A stretch of DNA of 64,000 nt, taken from contig JAXGNG010000002.1 of NCBI GenBank assembly GCA_040768125.1, positions 124,001 to 188,000 on the forward strand, in the 5' to 3' direction. The notes under the pieces are model-generated. The model was given only the letters and a program-made list of their open reading frames with translations, searched no databases and was not told where the DNA came from. This document shows, one piece after another, positions 16,873 to 28,244 of the stretch (its first letter is position 1; each line of letters begins with the position of its first letter). A program made the translations under genes and the position numbers. This DNA is from RBG-16-49-21 sp040768125. GTDB taxonomy: Bacteria; Spirochaetota; UBA4802; UBA5550.

Positions 16873-18468
16873 CCGGCCAGGCCATCTTTGCGCTCCGCGG
16901 CCGTAATCCAGATGTGCTTACCTGCATCGCGAACCTCTCGAACGACGAGGTGTTCACCCCGCCCGAGTTCGCCAACAGGATGTTGGACACTCTTGCCGAG
17001 GCGTGGGCGGCCCATAACAGCGGCGCGAACATCTGGGCGGACAGTTCAGTGAAGTTCCTTGACCCGTGCACGAAGTCCGGCGTGTTCCTTCGTGAGATCA
17101 CGAGCCGCCTTAACATGGGCCTTGCAAACGAGATCCCAAACCTTGAGGATCGGGTCAATCATATCCTGACCAGGCAGGTGTTTGGCATCGGTATCACCCA
17201 TCTCACAAGCCTGCTTGCACGCCGGAGCGTGTATTGCTCAAAGCATGCAAAAGGCAAGCACTCTATCGCCAGGTCATTCGAAAGCGACGCTGGTAATATC
17301 TGGTTCGAGCGCATCGAACATACGTGGATTGATGGTAAGTGTAAATACTGCGGTGCGAGTCAAAAGGCGCTGGATCGTGGTGAGGGCCTTGAAACCCACG
17401 CCTATGCGTTTATCCACACTGACAATATCAAGGCTCGGGCAGCCGAGTTCTTTGGAGGAAATATGCAGTTTGACGTGATTATAGGGAATCCGCCGTATCA
17501 GTTGGACGATGGAGGTTACGGTTCGAGCGCGGCGCCCATCTATCAGTTGTTTGTGGAGAAGGCGCTCGAACTCGAACCGAGATACGCGATATTCGTGACA
17601 CCGTCGCGCTGGATGGCCGGAGGTAAGGGGCTCGATAAGTATCGTCAGCGCATGCTCTCCGACAAGCATCTTCGAAATATCGTGGACTATCCGAAGCTCT
17701 ACGAGGGATTTCCTGGGGTGAAAATACGAGGCGGTATTTCTTATTTCCTATGGGATCGTGAACACAACGGCCCGTGTGAATTTCAGACAATATGGGATGG
17801 ACAGCCGATGGGACCGGCAGTTGCGCGCTATCTTGATGCGTACGATATCTTAGTGCGTCGCAACGAGGCGGTGCCAATAGTAGAAAAGGTCAGAACGAAG
17901 GGTGAGGCCACACTTGAAAATCGAGTATCCAGTCAGAAGCCATTTGGTCTCCGCACCTTTTTTCATGGTAAGCCGGATTTCATGCATCTTAAGAAACCTG
18001 TCAAACTCTTCGGTTCCCAGAAGATCAGTTGGGTGGAACGCTCGAAAATTACCACTAATGTCCAGTGGATTGATAAATGGAAAGTCTTCATGACACGTGT
18101 ACAAGGAACAAGCGCCGCTATTGAAACCAAGTTTCTCAGCAAGCCCATCATCGCTGAGCCAGGCACAGCTTGTACTGAGAGTTACATTGTTGCTGGTGTC
18201 TTTGAGACTGAAACCGAGGCGACGAACTACGCTAAGTATCTGCGCACACGGTTCGTTCGATTTTTGGTATCTCTTCGCAAACCAACCCAAGACGCTGCAC
18301 GCGGGGTCTATGCCTTTGTGCCAGACCTGCCTCTGGACCAAGAGTGGACAGACGCCAAGCTCTTTAAACGTTACGGCCTGACTAAGGATGAGATAGCCTT
18401 TATCGAGTCCCAAGTCGCCGAGCATGACATCGAGCTCTTTGATGAAGACAGCCTCGATGAAGGTGAAG

Positions 18469-18476
<8 letters not shown>
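16869..18476 (+). CDS. N6-adenine DNA methyltransferase (Eco57I-type), catalytic subunit
   Basis: The 535-aa product has a lead-in EVFTPPEFANRML, a degenerate motif I (DPCTKSGVFLREI, near residue 64), a CKYCGA zinc-ribbon-like segment near 158, and the catalytic motif VIIGNPPYQL near residue 205. The C-terminal half should be a target-recognition region. It ends in an acidic tail overlapping the next gene by 8 bp. It probably methylates adenine to protect host DNA from the helicase/nuclease encoded downstream. Confidence 0.85.
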
Positions 18477-21006
<2,530 letters not shown>

Positions 21007-21019
21007 TGTGCAGGTATGT

Positions 21020-21223
21020 ATGTCTACGATATGCTTCTCGTGTGGCGCAGAGGAGCCGTATGACAAGCTCAAACGCGCCCTGCGGGCGGAAATCGACGAG
21101 GCTGCCTGGTCAAGCCTTTACAGCACGAAAAGCAGGCTCTTCGACAGGCCGGAATCGGGGAAGATCGCGGTGATGGTGATTAACCATTATGGGGATGAGG
21201 TGCTGAAGGTGTTTGAGGTGTAG
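21020..21223 (+). CDS. Small Cys-motif hypothetical protein
   Basis: The 67-aa product starts MSTICFSCGAEEPYDKLK; its CxxC may be half of a zinc site. It follows the restriction helicase by 13 bp and likely belongs to the operon. ATG 21020 is preceded by GCAGG; an in-frame GTG at 21008 is possible. Function unknown. Confidence 0.5.
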   Translation: MSTICFSCGAEEPYDKLKRALRAEIDEAAWSSLYSTKSRLFDRPESGKIAVMVINHYGDEVLKVFEV

Positions 21224-21253
21224 GGTCCGCGTTTTCGATGGAGGAAGTACATT

Positions 21254-21502
21254 TTGGCTGAAATATATATACATGGCAATCCAATTAATAGTATTTTTGA
21301 ACTGTTAGGTGACAAAGAAAATGATATTACCTTTAGTATTGGATGGGTATTGGCAAATTGCCCATCATTTCTTACAATTTTTATCAAAAAGATTCTCTCA
21401 ATCAGTGGTACACCGTTTGGGGGCAGGTCAATACATGTATATGTGAAAAATATTCACGAGTTGACATTTGGCAATAGTTTTGACATAGTAGACGATAATT
21501 GA
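21254..21502 (+). CDS. Short hypothetical protein, possibly a truncated nuclease N-terminus
   Basis: The 82-aa product uses a TTG start at 21254 behind GGAGGAAG. Its 'LLGDKENDITFSIGWVLANCPSFLTIFI' block resembles, from memory, the N-terminus of uncharacterised PD-(D/E)XK-type nucleases of defence islands, but no catalytic residues follow. It may be a remnant. Confidence 0.35.
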   Translation: MAEIYIHGNPINSIFELLGDKENDITFSIGWVLANCPSFLTIFIKKILSISGTPFGGRSIHVYVKNIHELTFGNSFDIVDDN

Positions 21503-21545
21503 ATTATATTTTCTTTATAGGAATATTCAGCCTGGAATAATTACG

Positions 21546-22688
21546 ATGAGAGTTGAGGTTAAACCGGAAATTTTACGCTGGGCGTGTAATCGAGCTGGAT
21601 TCGAGACGGATGTACTTTCTCTCAAATTCCCAAAGCTTCCCGCGTGGGTGAGTGGTAAAGAAATGCCAACACTCAAGCAATTGGAAAACTTTGCAAAAGC
21701 AGTACACGCTCCAATTGGTTTTTTCTTTCTGCCAGCACCTCCAATTGAACGTGTGCCCATCCCGGATTTGCGAACAGTCGCCAATAAAAAGAGGGAACGA
21801 CCAAGCCCTGATTTTCTTGACACTCTTTATATCTGTCAACAGCGACAGGAATGGTACCGAGATTTTGCCCAAAAAATGGGTGATAGATCACTTGGTTTTG
21901 TTGGCGCAGCTCGCCTGAATGATGATGTTGTTCGTATAGCAAATCATATTCGCCAGACCATCGGTTTCGATCTTGAAGAAAGACGTTCTCTAACTACTTG
22001 GGCTGATGCACTCCGCAGATTTATCGAACAAGCCGATGAGCTGGGTGTGTTAGTAATGGTGAGTGGAGTTGTGGGAAGTAATAATCGGCGTAAGCTTGAT
22101 CCGTCAGAATTTCGTGGATTTGCTTTATCTGATAAACTGGCTCCACTAATTTTCATTAATGGATCCGATTCCAAATCAGCTCAAATGTTCACTCTCGCCC
22201 ACGAGCTTGCCCATATTTGGTTGGGAGAATCTGCCGTATCCGATATTGAAATATCCTCTATACCTGATAATAACATCGAACAGTGGTGCAATCGCGTCGC
22301 TGCTGAGTTACTTGTCCCACTGGAAATGTTCAAGAAAGAGTATAATAGACGAGCTGATCTAAATGTTGAAACTAATCGCCTGGCAAAGTGTTACAAGGTA
22401 AGTACACTTGTTATATTGCGGAGAATTCATGATGCCGGTGGTCTTAATCAAAAACAATTCTGGGAAGCGTATGAGGATGAACTGGAGCGCTTACATACCC
22501 TACCTGTTGGTAGTGGCGGAGATTTTTATCGAACTCTTGGCTCCCGGGTTGGCAAACGTTTTGCACGTGCTGTGGTGGTCAGCACATTAGAAGGGTTTTC
22601 CTCCTATACTGAAGCATTTAGGTTGCTTGGATTTAAAAAAATGGCGACCTTCAAGGATCTTGGTCATAGTCTGGGGGTGCTTGTTTAA
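21546..22688 (+). CDS. XRE-type ImmA/IrrE metallopeptidase
   Basis: The 380-aa product has an N-terminal XRE-like region (1-60: 'EILRWACNRAGF...W.sGkemPTLKQLENFAKAV...PIGFFFL') and an ImmA/IrrE zinc-peptidase domain with TLAHELAHIWLGE (HExxH near residue 218). Members cleave repressor or antitoxin partners during stress or phage induction, or act as antitoxins. The stop overlaps the start of the following PIN-like gene, a recurrent toxin-antitoxin-like pairing. Confidence 0.88.
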   Translation: MRVEVKPEILRWACNRAGFETDVLSLKFPKLPAWVSGKEMPTLKQLENFAKAVHAPIGFFFLPAPPIERVPIPDLRTVANKKRERPSPDFLDTLYICQQRQEWYRDFAQKMGDRSLGFVGAARLNDDVVRIANHIRQTIGFDLEERRSLTTWADALRRFIEQADELGVLVMVSGVVGSNNRRKLDPSEFRGFALSDKLAPLIFINGSDSKSAQMFTLAHELAHIWLGESAVSDIEISSIPDNNIEQWCNRVAAELLVPLEMFKKEYNRRADLNVETNRLAKCYKVSTLVILRRIHDAGGLNQKQFWEAYEDELERLHTLPVGSGGDFYRTLGSRVGKRFARAVVVSTLEGFSSYTEAFRLLGFKKMATFKDLGHSLGVLV

Positions 22689-23182
22689 TGGCATATCTCT
22701 TGGACGCTGATGTTTTCATTCGAGCAAAGAACTTGCATTATGGTCTCGATTTTTGCCCTGCTTTTTGGGAATGGCTTATTGCAAAAAATATTTCTGGTAT
22801 TGTTTTTAGTATTGAAAAGGTCGGAGGTGAACTGCAGGCCGTTGCTGATGAACTATCCGAATGGGCTTCTAAACGAGGAGAATCATTTTTCAAAAAGCCA
22901 GATTCATCGGTAATGCCATCTTTGGCAGTTGTTAGTTCATGGGCAATTGATAGAGACTATGACCCCTCCGCCATCAATATTTTTCTTCAGCTGGCAGATT
23001 ATTATCTTGTTGCTCAGGCACATGCAGGAAAACACACGGTAATAACTCATGAAGTCTCGTCGGGATCCAAGAAAATAATCAAGATACCCGATGCTTGTAT
23101 AGGTCTCGGTATTAAATGCATGTCGCCATTTGAAATGCTACGTGTTGAACGAGCACGATTTATTTTGGGTCCTCAAATATAA
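22688..23182 (+). CDS. PIN-like DUF4411-type protein
   Basis: The 164-aa product has the N-terminal 'YLLDADVFIRAKN' aspartate motif of PIN-fold RNases, a central acidic/helical region and the 'DYYLVAQA...VITHE' second acidic site typical of DUF4411. It is likely an RNase toxin partnered with the overlapping ImmA/IrrE gene. Last gene before the att-like site at 23.4 kb. Confidence 0.8.
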   Translation: MAYLLDADVFIRAKNLHYGLDFCPAFWEWLIAKNISGIVFSIEKVGGELQAVADELSEWASKRGESFFKKPDSSVMPSLAVVSSWAIDRDYDPSAINIFLQLADYYLVAQAHAGKHTVITHEVSSGSKKIIKIPDACIGLGIKCMSPFEMLRVERARFILGPQI

Positions 23183-23294
23183 AGCAAGCCGACGAACAGG
23201 CATTGGGAATGTTTATAGCTTGCCAACTTATATACGGCATTAAGGTGAGTCTATATCGCCAAATGATTAATATAATAATGACCTTTAGCACATC

Positions 23295-23314
23295 TGTAGC
23301 ACAACCGTAGCAAA
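23295..23314 (+). repeat. Diverged integrase arm-site pair
   Basis: TGTAGCACA and CGTAGCAAA are spaced 11 bp start to start, matching the 11-bp spacing of the pair at 58932-58952 and lying about 115 bp from the att-like core. Confidence 0.5.
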
Positions 23315-23425
23315 CATAAACCAGCCAGAATAGAACTCACCTTGCATTAATCGTATCATTATTGCAATTTATTTGAAAAAAACTCATATTCCTACAACCT
23401 CTGTTATTCATTGCCCTTCCGGACT

Positions 23426-23446
23426 ACGGCTTTCAAAGCCGTGGGT
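23426..23446 (+). other. Putative internal att core (diverged tRNA anticodon arm)
   Basis: ACGGC-TTTCAAA-GCCGTGGGT matches tRNA-Arg 9895-9915 (ACGGC-CTTCTAA-GCCGTGGGT) at 19 of 21 positions, with the 5-bp stem intact. No acceptor or T-arm is present, so it is not a functional tRNA. With the arm repeats it reads as the right end of the satellite-like element. The TCA-containing loop could instead derive from a selenocysteine tRNA. Confidence 0.5.
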
Positions 23447-23647
23447 ATTGATTTTAACCCGCCATACTGCTCTTCGTTTCTATGAGCCGTGGTCTCTTTA
23501 CGGGCAATATATCCATTGGGCATCCCTTATGAAAACATGTATTGGACGCAGACCAAAAAAATGGTTGCGTAAAAACGACAAGGCTCATATTTTCACGAAA
23601 AAAATAGATTCATCGATAATCCTCCATAAGTAATACATGAATGGGCA

Positions 23648-24775
23648 ATGAATAGCAATCCTGTCCGTATACTGGGCGTGTGCATATTATTGATGGCACC
23701 GTCACTCCATGCGGCCGCGACACCGGAAGAGCATGCGGCCGGGGATAGATACGCCTCATCGAAGCGTGATGTACAAGAGGAGCCGGAACCCGACCGTTCG
23801 CACAGAACGATTCTGTTCAATCTGAAACGAATTGATTGCACGAATACAGCATATCGGCACACGATGCATCGTTTCCGGAATGAACTCCCTCTCATCCCGT
23901 ATCTTACACTTGTACAGTATCGCGACATGCACGACGCTCTCAGACAAGCCGGCGCGACGACGGAATGTCATGACGAAACGTGCGCCTTGCACGGCGGTGA
24001 GATTTCCGGTGCGCACAGGGTCTTGACGGGATTCATCAGATGCGAAGTGATACATTATCTTGAACCGCTCGGATCCGAGGGCAAGTATCAGTACATCATG
24101 AAGAAAAAGCGCCGCGTCGAGTATACCCTTGAGATTGCGCTCCATGATGTTGAAAAAGCGCGAACGCTTGTCGTTATTCAGAAAAAGGTGGACGAGAAGG
24201 AGCTTGATGCCGCCATCGACGATATTCTGGAAGAATTAAAGAAGTACTTTTTCCCAAGGCCGATTCCCCGGGTGTCCGAAAAGGGGCCGGTCATCCCGGT
24301 GCTGTCCTTTTTCCTTTCCGGATTCGCGCCTCCTGGCGGTAAGCTGAAGAAGATCATACGATCCGGATATGGCGTTACCCTGGAGGCGGGACTTGCCGAC
24401 GCGGGATTCTCCGGCAGCCGGATCATGATCTCCGCGGGGGCGTATCTGTTGGGGGATACGCAGAATAAGGTAAAAAGATTCCATACCTTCCCGTTTTGCC
24501 TCATGATAGGGTACGGTTTCAACCTCTTTAACGGGAAGGCCTATATACTCCCCCTTTTCGGAGGGGGCTACCAGATACATTATATCGACGACGCTTCATT
24601 GGGAAAGAAAAGGGCCTATGGGGACCCCTGCGCGAACGCCAGGCTGGAAATCGGCTATAACGTCCATTCAAATATTTTTATCGCGGTATACGGCGGTTAC
24701 GGAATGTTTTTCGAGAAAAAAAAGTACGGGCACTACGCCACATTCGGGGCGGGGTGTGCGTACCATTTTCGGTAA
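23648..24775 (+). CDS. Outer-membrane beta-barrel-like protein with CsgG/TolB-like N-terminus
   Basis: The 375-aa product has a signal peptide (cleavage near SLHAAA). Residues 50-200 resemble a CsgG/TolB-N type alpha/beta domain (TILFNLKRIDC, LTLVQYRDMHDAL, VLTGFI). The C-terminal 150 residues alternate Gly and aromatic residues and end in AYHFR, as expected for an outer-membrane barrel. Short spacing suggests co-transcription with the next gene. Specific function unknown. Confidence 0.6.
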   Translation: MNSNPVRILGVCILLMAPSLHAAATPEEHAAGDRYASSKRDVQEEPEPDRSHRTILFNLKRIDCTNTAYRHTMHRFRNELPLIPYLTLVQYRDMHDALRQAGATTECHDETCALHGGEISGAHRVLTGFIRCEVIHYLEPLGSEGKYQYIMKKKRRVEYTLEIALHDVEKARTLVVIQKKVDEKELDAAIDDILEELKKYFFPRPIPRVSEKGPVIPVLSFFLSGFAPPGGKLKKIIRSGYGVTLEAGLADAGFSGSRIMISAGAYLLGDTQNKVKRFHTFPFCLMIGYGFNLFNGKAYILPLFGGGYQIHYIDDASLGKKRAYGDPCANARLEIGYNVHSNIFIAVYGGYGMFFEKKKYGHYATFGAGCAYHFR

Positions 24776-24790
24776 ACCGGGGAGGGGATA

Positions 24791-25411
24791 ATGATCGAGA
24801 GAACGCACAAGATCATCGACAGGCGATTTCAGCTGGGCCTTATCACGAGGGTCATCGTGATCTCAATCGGAGGGTTCGCCCTTGTCATCACGTTTTTAAT
24901 CGTATCCGCCATACTGACCAACATGGGTATTTTCAAAAGCCTTGAAGACCTGAATGGCGCCATACAGGTTCAAAACAACATCGTGGGTTCCTTCGTCGAG
25001 TTCGCCCGTCTGGTGGAGGATTCCAATCTCGTCCTGGCGGCGAACAAGATCATGGCCGACCATGAACGAAGCATCGGGGTGATACGGTATTATCTCGAAG
25101 TGCTCAGGAAGGCGGCCCTTCGGAACCTCCTGTTTCTTATATTCATCATCTTCGTCATGATAGTCCAGGGGGTGTGTTATTATCTTTTTCTCCTGCGAAG
25201 GACACACCGGATATCAGGGCCCGTGCTTGTAATGAACAGACATATCGACACCGTGATGCAGGGAAAGGACCCCGGGGCCCGCGCGTTGCGGGACAGGGAT
25301 GAGTTCAAAGGACTTCATGAAAACGTGGTGCGCCTCGGGTCGGCGTACCTGAAAGAAAGGGAAAAGAACAAAAAGCTGAGGTCGAAGTTGCGTGAAAGGG
25401 GGAAGAGGTGA
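24791..25411 (+). CDS. Two-TM protein with HAMP-like tail
   Basis: The 206-aa product has transmembrane helices at about 18-42 and 115-138 enclosing a periplasmic helical region, then a HAMP-like segment (RISGPVLVMNRHIDTVMQGK...LRDRDEFKGLHENVVRLG) and a basic coiled tail with no output domain. It looks like a truncated sensor or MCP-like protein. GGGGAGGGG supports the start, 15 bp after the barrel gene. Confidence 0.65.
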   Translation: MIERTHKIIDRRFQLGLITRVIVISIGGFALVITFLIVSAILTNMGIFKSLEDLNGAIQVQNNIVGSFVEFARLVEDSNLVLAANKIMADHERSIGVIRYYLEVLRKAALRNLLFLIFIIFVMIVQGVCYYLFLLRRTHRISGPVLVMNRHIDTVMQGKDPGARALRDRDEFKGLHENVVRLGSAYLKEREKNKKLRSKLRERGKR

Positions 25412-25419
25412 CGGCCCGT

Positions 25420-27840
25420 TTACGGAGCCGGGAAATTCCCTTCAAATACGCAGCCGGTGATTGAAGGAAAGGAGATATCGTCGATATAGACGGCTCCGCC
25501 CCCCTCTTCGGAGGAGACGTTTTCCTGAAAAAGGATGTTCCGAATCGTTGGTTCGCCGCCATTCATAATGCATATGCCGCCGCCGTACCCCGACGTCCCG
25601 TTTGCCAGGTTTTCGTGGAATGTACCCTCTTCCACGACGCACCATGAGTCGTCCATGAAGACGCCCCCTCCGTTGAAGGCTGTGTTGGAATTGAAATCGG
25701 AACCCGTTATGGTCGATGTGCTCGATATGAGTATTGCCCCGCCGTTTCGTCCCGCCGCGTTGCCGTTGAAATCGCATTGCTGGATGCTTGACGCGTTGAT
25801 CCTGTCGCAAATCGCCCCCCCGTCAAGGGTCGCGGCGTTATTCGTAAAAATGCACCGCGCGATGGTCGATGCACCGTAATCGCACAGTGCCCCGCCGTAA
25901 TCCGCGGCGTTGTTGCCGGTAAAGGTCGAATCGGAGATATCGAGGAAGGCGTCGAGATAGACGTAGATCGCGCCTCCGTCATAGCTCGCGCTGTTGTCGT
26001 TAAAGATGCATTGTGTTACAACCGGGTGAGACCCGGCCCTGTTGTGGATCGCTCCGCCGTCCTTGAGCGCGACGTTCCCGCTGAAGGTGGTATGTGAAAT
26101 AACCGGGCTCGCGTTGTCGTTATGGATGGCGCCGCCCGAATCGGCCGCCCGGTTCATGACGAAACGGCAGTTCGTTATCACGGGGCTGCAGTCGATGTTG
26201 ATCATCCCTCCGCCGTCCCGGTGTCCCTCGGGGCCGTCGGCATTGCCGCCGCGTACGGTCAGGCCGTCGATCAGGACTCCGGGGGCGCCCCGTATGACAT
26301 GCCGTGCGGTGTTTTCGCCGTCAAGAACGGTCTCATGCGACGACGGGTCGCGGTCCTCCTCGCGATACTCAGACCCCGCGAATCCCCCCAGAAGCGTCAC
26401 CCCCGGCGTCAATTCGGCGAGAACGATTTCTTCGGAGGACGCGCGCGTATACACTCCCCCGGCGATCCATAGTCGGCATGACGGTCCCGCGGCATCGATG
26501 GCGTCCTGGACACGATTGAATGCCGTGTCCCACCATGCGCCGTCGCCCCCGTCAGGGGCATCGGACCTGACGAAGATGATCTGTTCCGGTATGACCGCCA
26601 CGGTTACGGTTGCCGTGCCGCTCCGGGCCGAGGAGGGATCTTCCACATAAAAAGTGAAAGAATCGGGGCCGAGGTACCCTGCGGGGGGCGTGTAACGCCA
26701 GAGGGGTCCGTCTGCCTGCACCAGTGAGCCGTGGACGGGCCATTCATCGATATGGAAGGAAAGATCGTCGCCGTCCGGATCTGATGCCATGAGGTTAATC
26801 TCGGTCTCGGTATCGAGGATGACGACATGCCTGGCGCTCATTGCCACGGGCCCGTCGTTTACCGGACGCACGGTGATCGTAACTGTGGCGGGGGGGCTGT
26901 CGTCGAGTCCGTCGTTGACATAAAAGGTGAAGGAATCCGTTCCGTGATAGTCGCCGTCGGGGGTGTAGACGCAATTCGGCCCATCGTGAATCAGTGAGCC
27001 GTGAGACGGGGGTGCACTGATATGATAGGCGAGTTCGTCGCCGTCGAGATCGAAGGCCTCAAGGACCACCTCGACGGGGACGTCTTCGTCGGTCGCGACC
27101 GGTTGATCGAAGGCGACGGGCGGATCGTTGACGGGGCCGACCATGATCGATACGGTCGCGATATCGCTCGAATAGACGCCGTCGTGGGCGTAAAATGTGA
27201 ACCGGTCCTCGCCGTGGTAATCGCCATCGGGGGTATACCGCCATTCCGCCGTGCCGCCGGGAATCAGCTCCAGGGTGCCGTGGAGGGGGTAATCGACGAT
27301 ATAAAAAGTGAGGAAGTCATCCTCGGGATCCGTTGCGTAAAGGGTGATGTTTTCCGGCGTGTCCTCAGGGGTCGATATGGACTGATCGAAGGCAGTGGGC
27401 ACAAGGAAGGCGTTCCCCACGGACACGGTTACGGTGGCGCCGTTGCTTGCCGTCGAGCCGTACTCGGCGTGGAACTCGAAGCTGTCGATTCCGTTGAAGT
27501 CGACACCCGGTGAGTAGGTCCAGAGGTTGCGTCCCAGGGGGTCCCTCGCAAGGGTCCCCTTTGAGGGCTGCGCGTCGATGAATAAATCCGGATCACCGAC
27601 GTATGAAGTGCGGAACTGGAGGGAGAATTCTACGGGACGGTTCATCGGCGTGGCGACCGTGCTTGAAAGGGCCACGAGCTCCCGGTGCGAACCGGTTACG
27701 AAGAAGGGATTACCTGCTTCGCCGCAGTGAATTGAACTGACCGACGCGACCAGGAGTGCGAAGGCGCCGAGGAAAGACCTCAACCGTTCCACGGCTGTCC
27801 TCACGGCCGAAGGACGGATGTTGGATTTCAGGAACACCAT
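25420..27840 (-). CDS. Surface lipoprotein with cadherin-like repeats and parallel beta-helix
   Basis: The 806-aa product has an export signal ending in a possible lipobox (SSIHC). About four tandem Ig/cadherin-like repeats of the 'DEDvp..v.L.A.D.DGD.L.y.i...P.HG.l' type with calcium-binding PDGDYHG...DSFTFY motifs (mature residues about 60-430) precede a 'FVRSDAPDGGDGAWWDTAF' start of a right-handed beta-helix with GGAI/GGGI turns to the C-terminus. It is likely a surface adhesin or scaffold. ATG 27840 is chosen because it places the signal peptide at the N-terminus; an upstream in-frame ATG at 27942 is less likely. Confidence 0.75.
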   Translation of the reverse strand: MVFLKSNIRPSAVRTAVERLRSFLGAFALLVASVSSIHCGEAGNPFFVTGSHRELVALSSTVATPMNRPVEFSLQFRTSYVGDPDLFIDAQPSKGTLARDPLGRNLWTYSPGVDFNGIDSFEFHAEYGSTASNGATVTVSVGNAFLVPTAFDQSISTPEDTPENITLYATDPEDDFLTFYIVDYPLHGTLELIPGGTAEWRYTPDGDYHGEDRFTFYAHDGVYSSDIATVSIMVGPVNDPPVAFDQPVATDEDVPVEVVLEAFDLDGDELAYHISAPPSHGSLIHDGPNCVYTPDGDYHGTDSFTFYVNDGLDDSPPATVTITVRPVNDGPVAMSARHVVILDTETEINLMASDPDGDDLSFHIDEWPVHGSLVQADGPLWRYTPPAGYLGPDSFTFYVEDPSSARSGTATVTVAVIPEQIIFVRSDAPDGGDGAWWDTAFNRVQDAIDAAGPSCRLWIAGGVYTRASSEEIVLAELTPGVTLLGGFAGSEYREEDRDPSSHETVLDGENTARHVIRGAPGVLIDGLTVRGGNADGPEGHRDGGGMINIDCSPVITNCRFVMNRAADSGGAIHNDNASPVISHTTFSGNVALKDGGAIHNRAGSHPVVTQCIFNDNSASYDGGAIYVYLDAFLDISDSTFTGNNAADYGGALCDYGASTIARCIFTNNAATLDGGAICDRINASSIQQCDFNGNAAGRNGGAILISSTSTITGSDFNSNTAFNGGGVFMDDSWCVVEEGTFHENLANGTSGYGGGICIMNGGEPTIRNILFQENVSSEEGGGAVYIDDISFPSITGCVFEGNFPAP

Positions 27841-28244
27841 GGGCCGAAGACCGCCCATAGAGTGACAAATCTCGTCCCCTGCGGTTTGAGCTATCGTTGT
27901 ATGTGCCAATAATGTCATGTTGTCGAAGTATAGTATGGGCACATCGATAAATTAGATTATTCATCGATGAAACCAACTGAAAAATCTAATTTTTATCTTG
28001 AAAGTGCCACAAGAGAACATCAAAAACCTGATTATTAGAGGTTCCCTTGGATAAGAAGTTTTTATATATATATGGATGATGGAACTGACGGAATCAACAT
28101 CGCTACTGGCACAAAAAAAATCAATTACATTTTATTGGACAACGATCAAAAATTGTGCTTGATTTTTCTTGAACCCTGATGTCCTTCCCCTGAATAAATT
28201 GCGGCGGCTTTCCCTTCTGTGCCGCCTGGAAACCACGGCATTTT
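27841..28244. other. Divergent intergenic region
   Basis: About 400 bp of AT-richer DNA separates two divergent surface-lipoprotein genes and presumably holds both promoters. I see no clear promoter, repeat or RNA structure. Confidence 0.4.

Larger units (their letters stand above)
23183..23647. other. Intergenic region with arm-site repeats and att-like core
   Basis: There is no gene here. It contains a TGTAGCACAAC/CGTAGCAAACA pair at 23295-23316 and a diverged tRNA anticodon arm at 23426-23446, the same arrangement as at the right end of the island. Confidence 0.55.

Noticed and set aside
23401..23470. A selenocysteine-type tRNA (TCA loop) at 23.43 kb
   Set aside because: Only the anticodon arm is recognisable; no matching acceptor stem, D-arm or T-arm can be drawn, so it is kept only as an att-like core.
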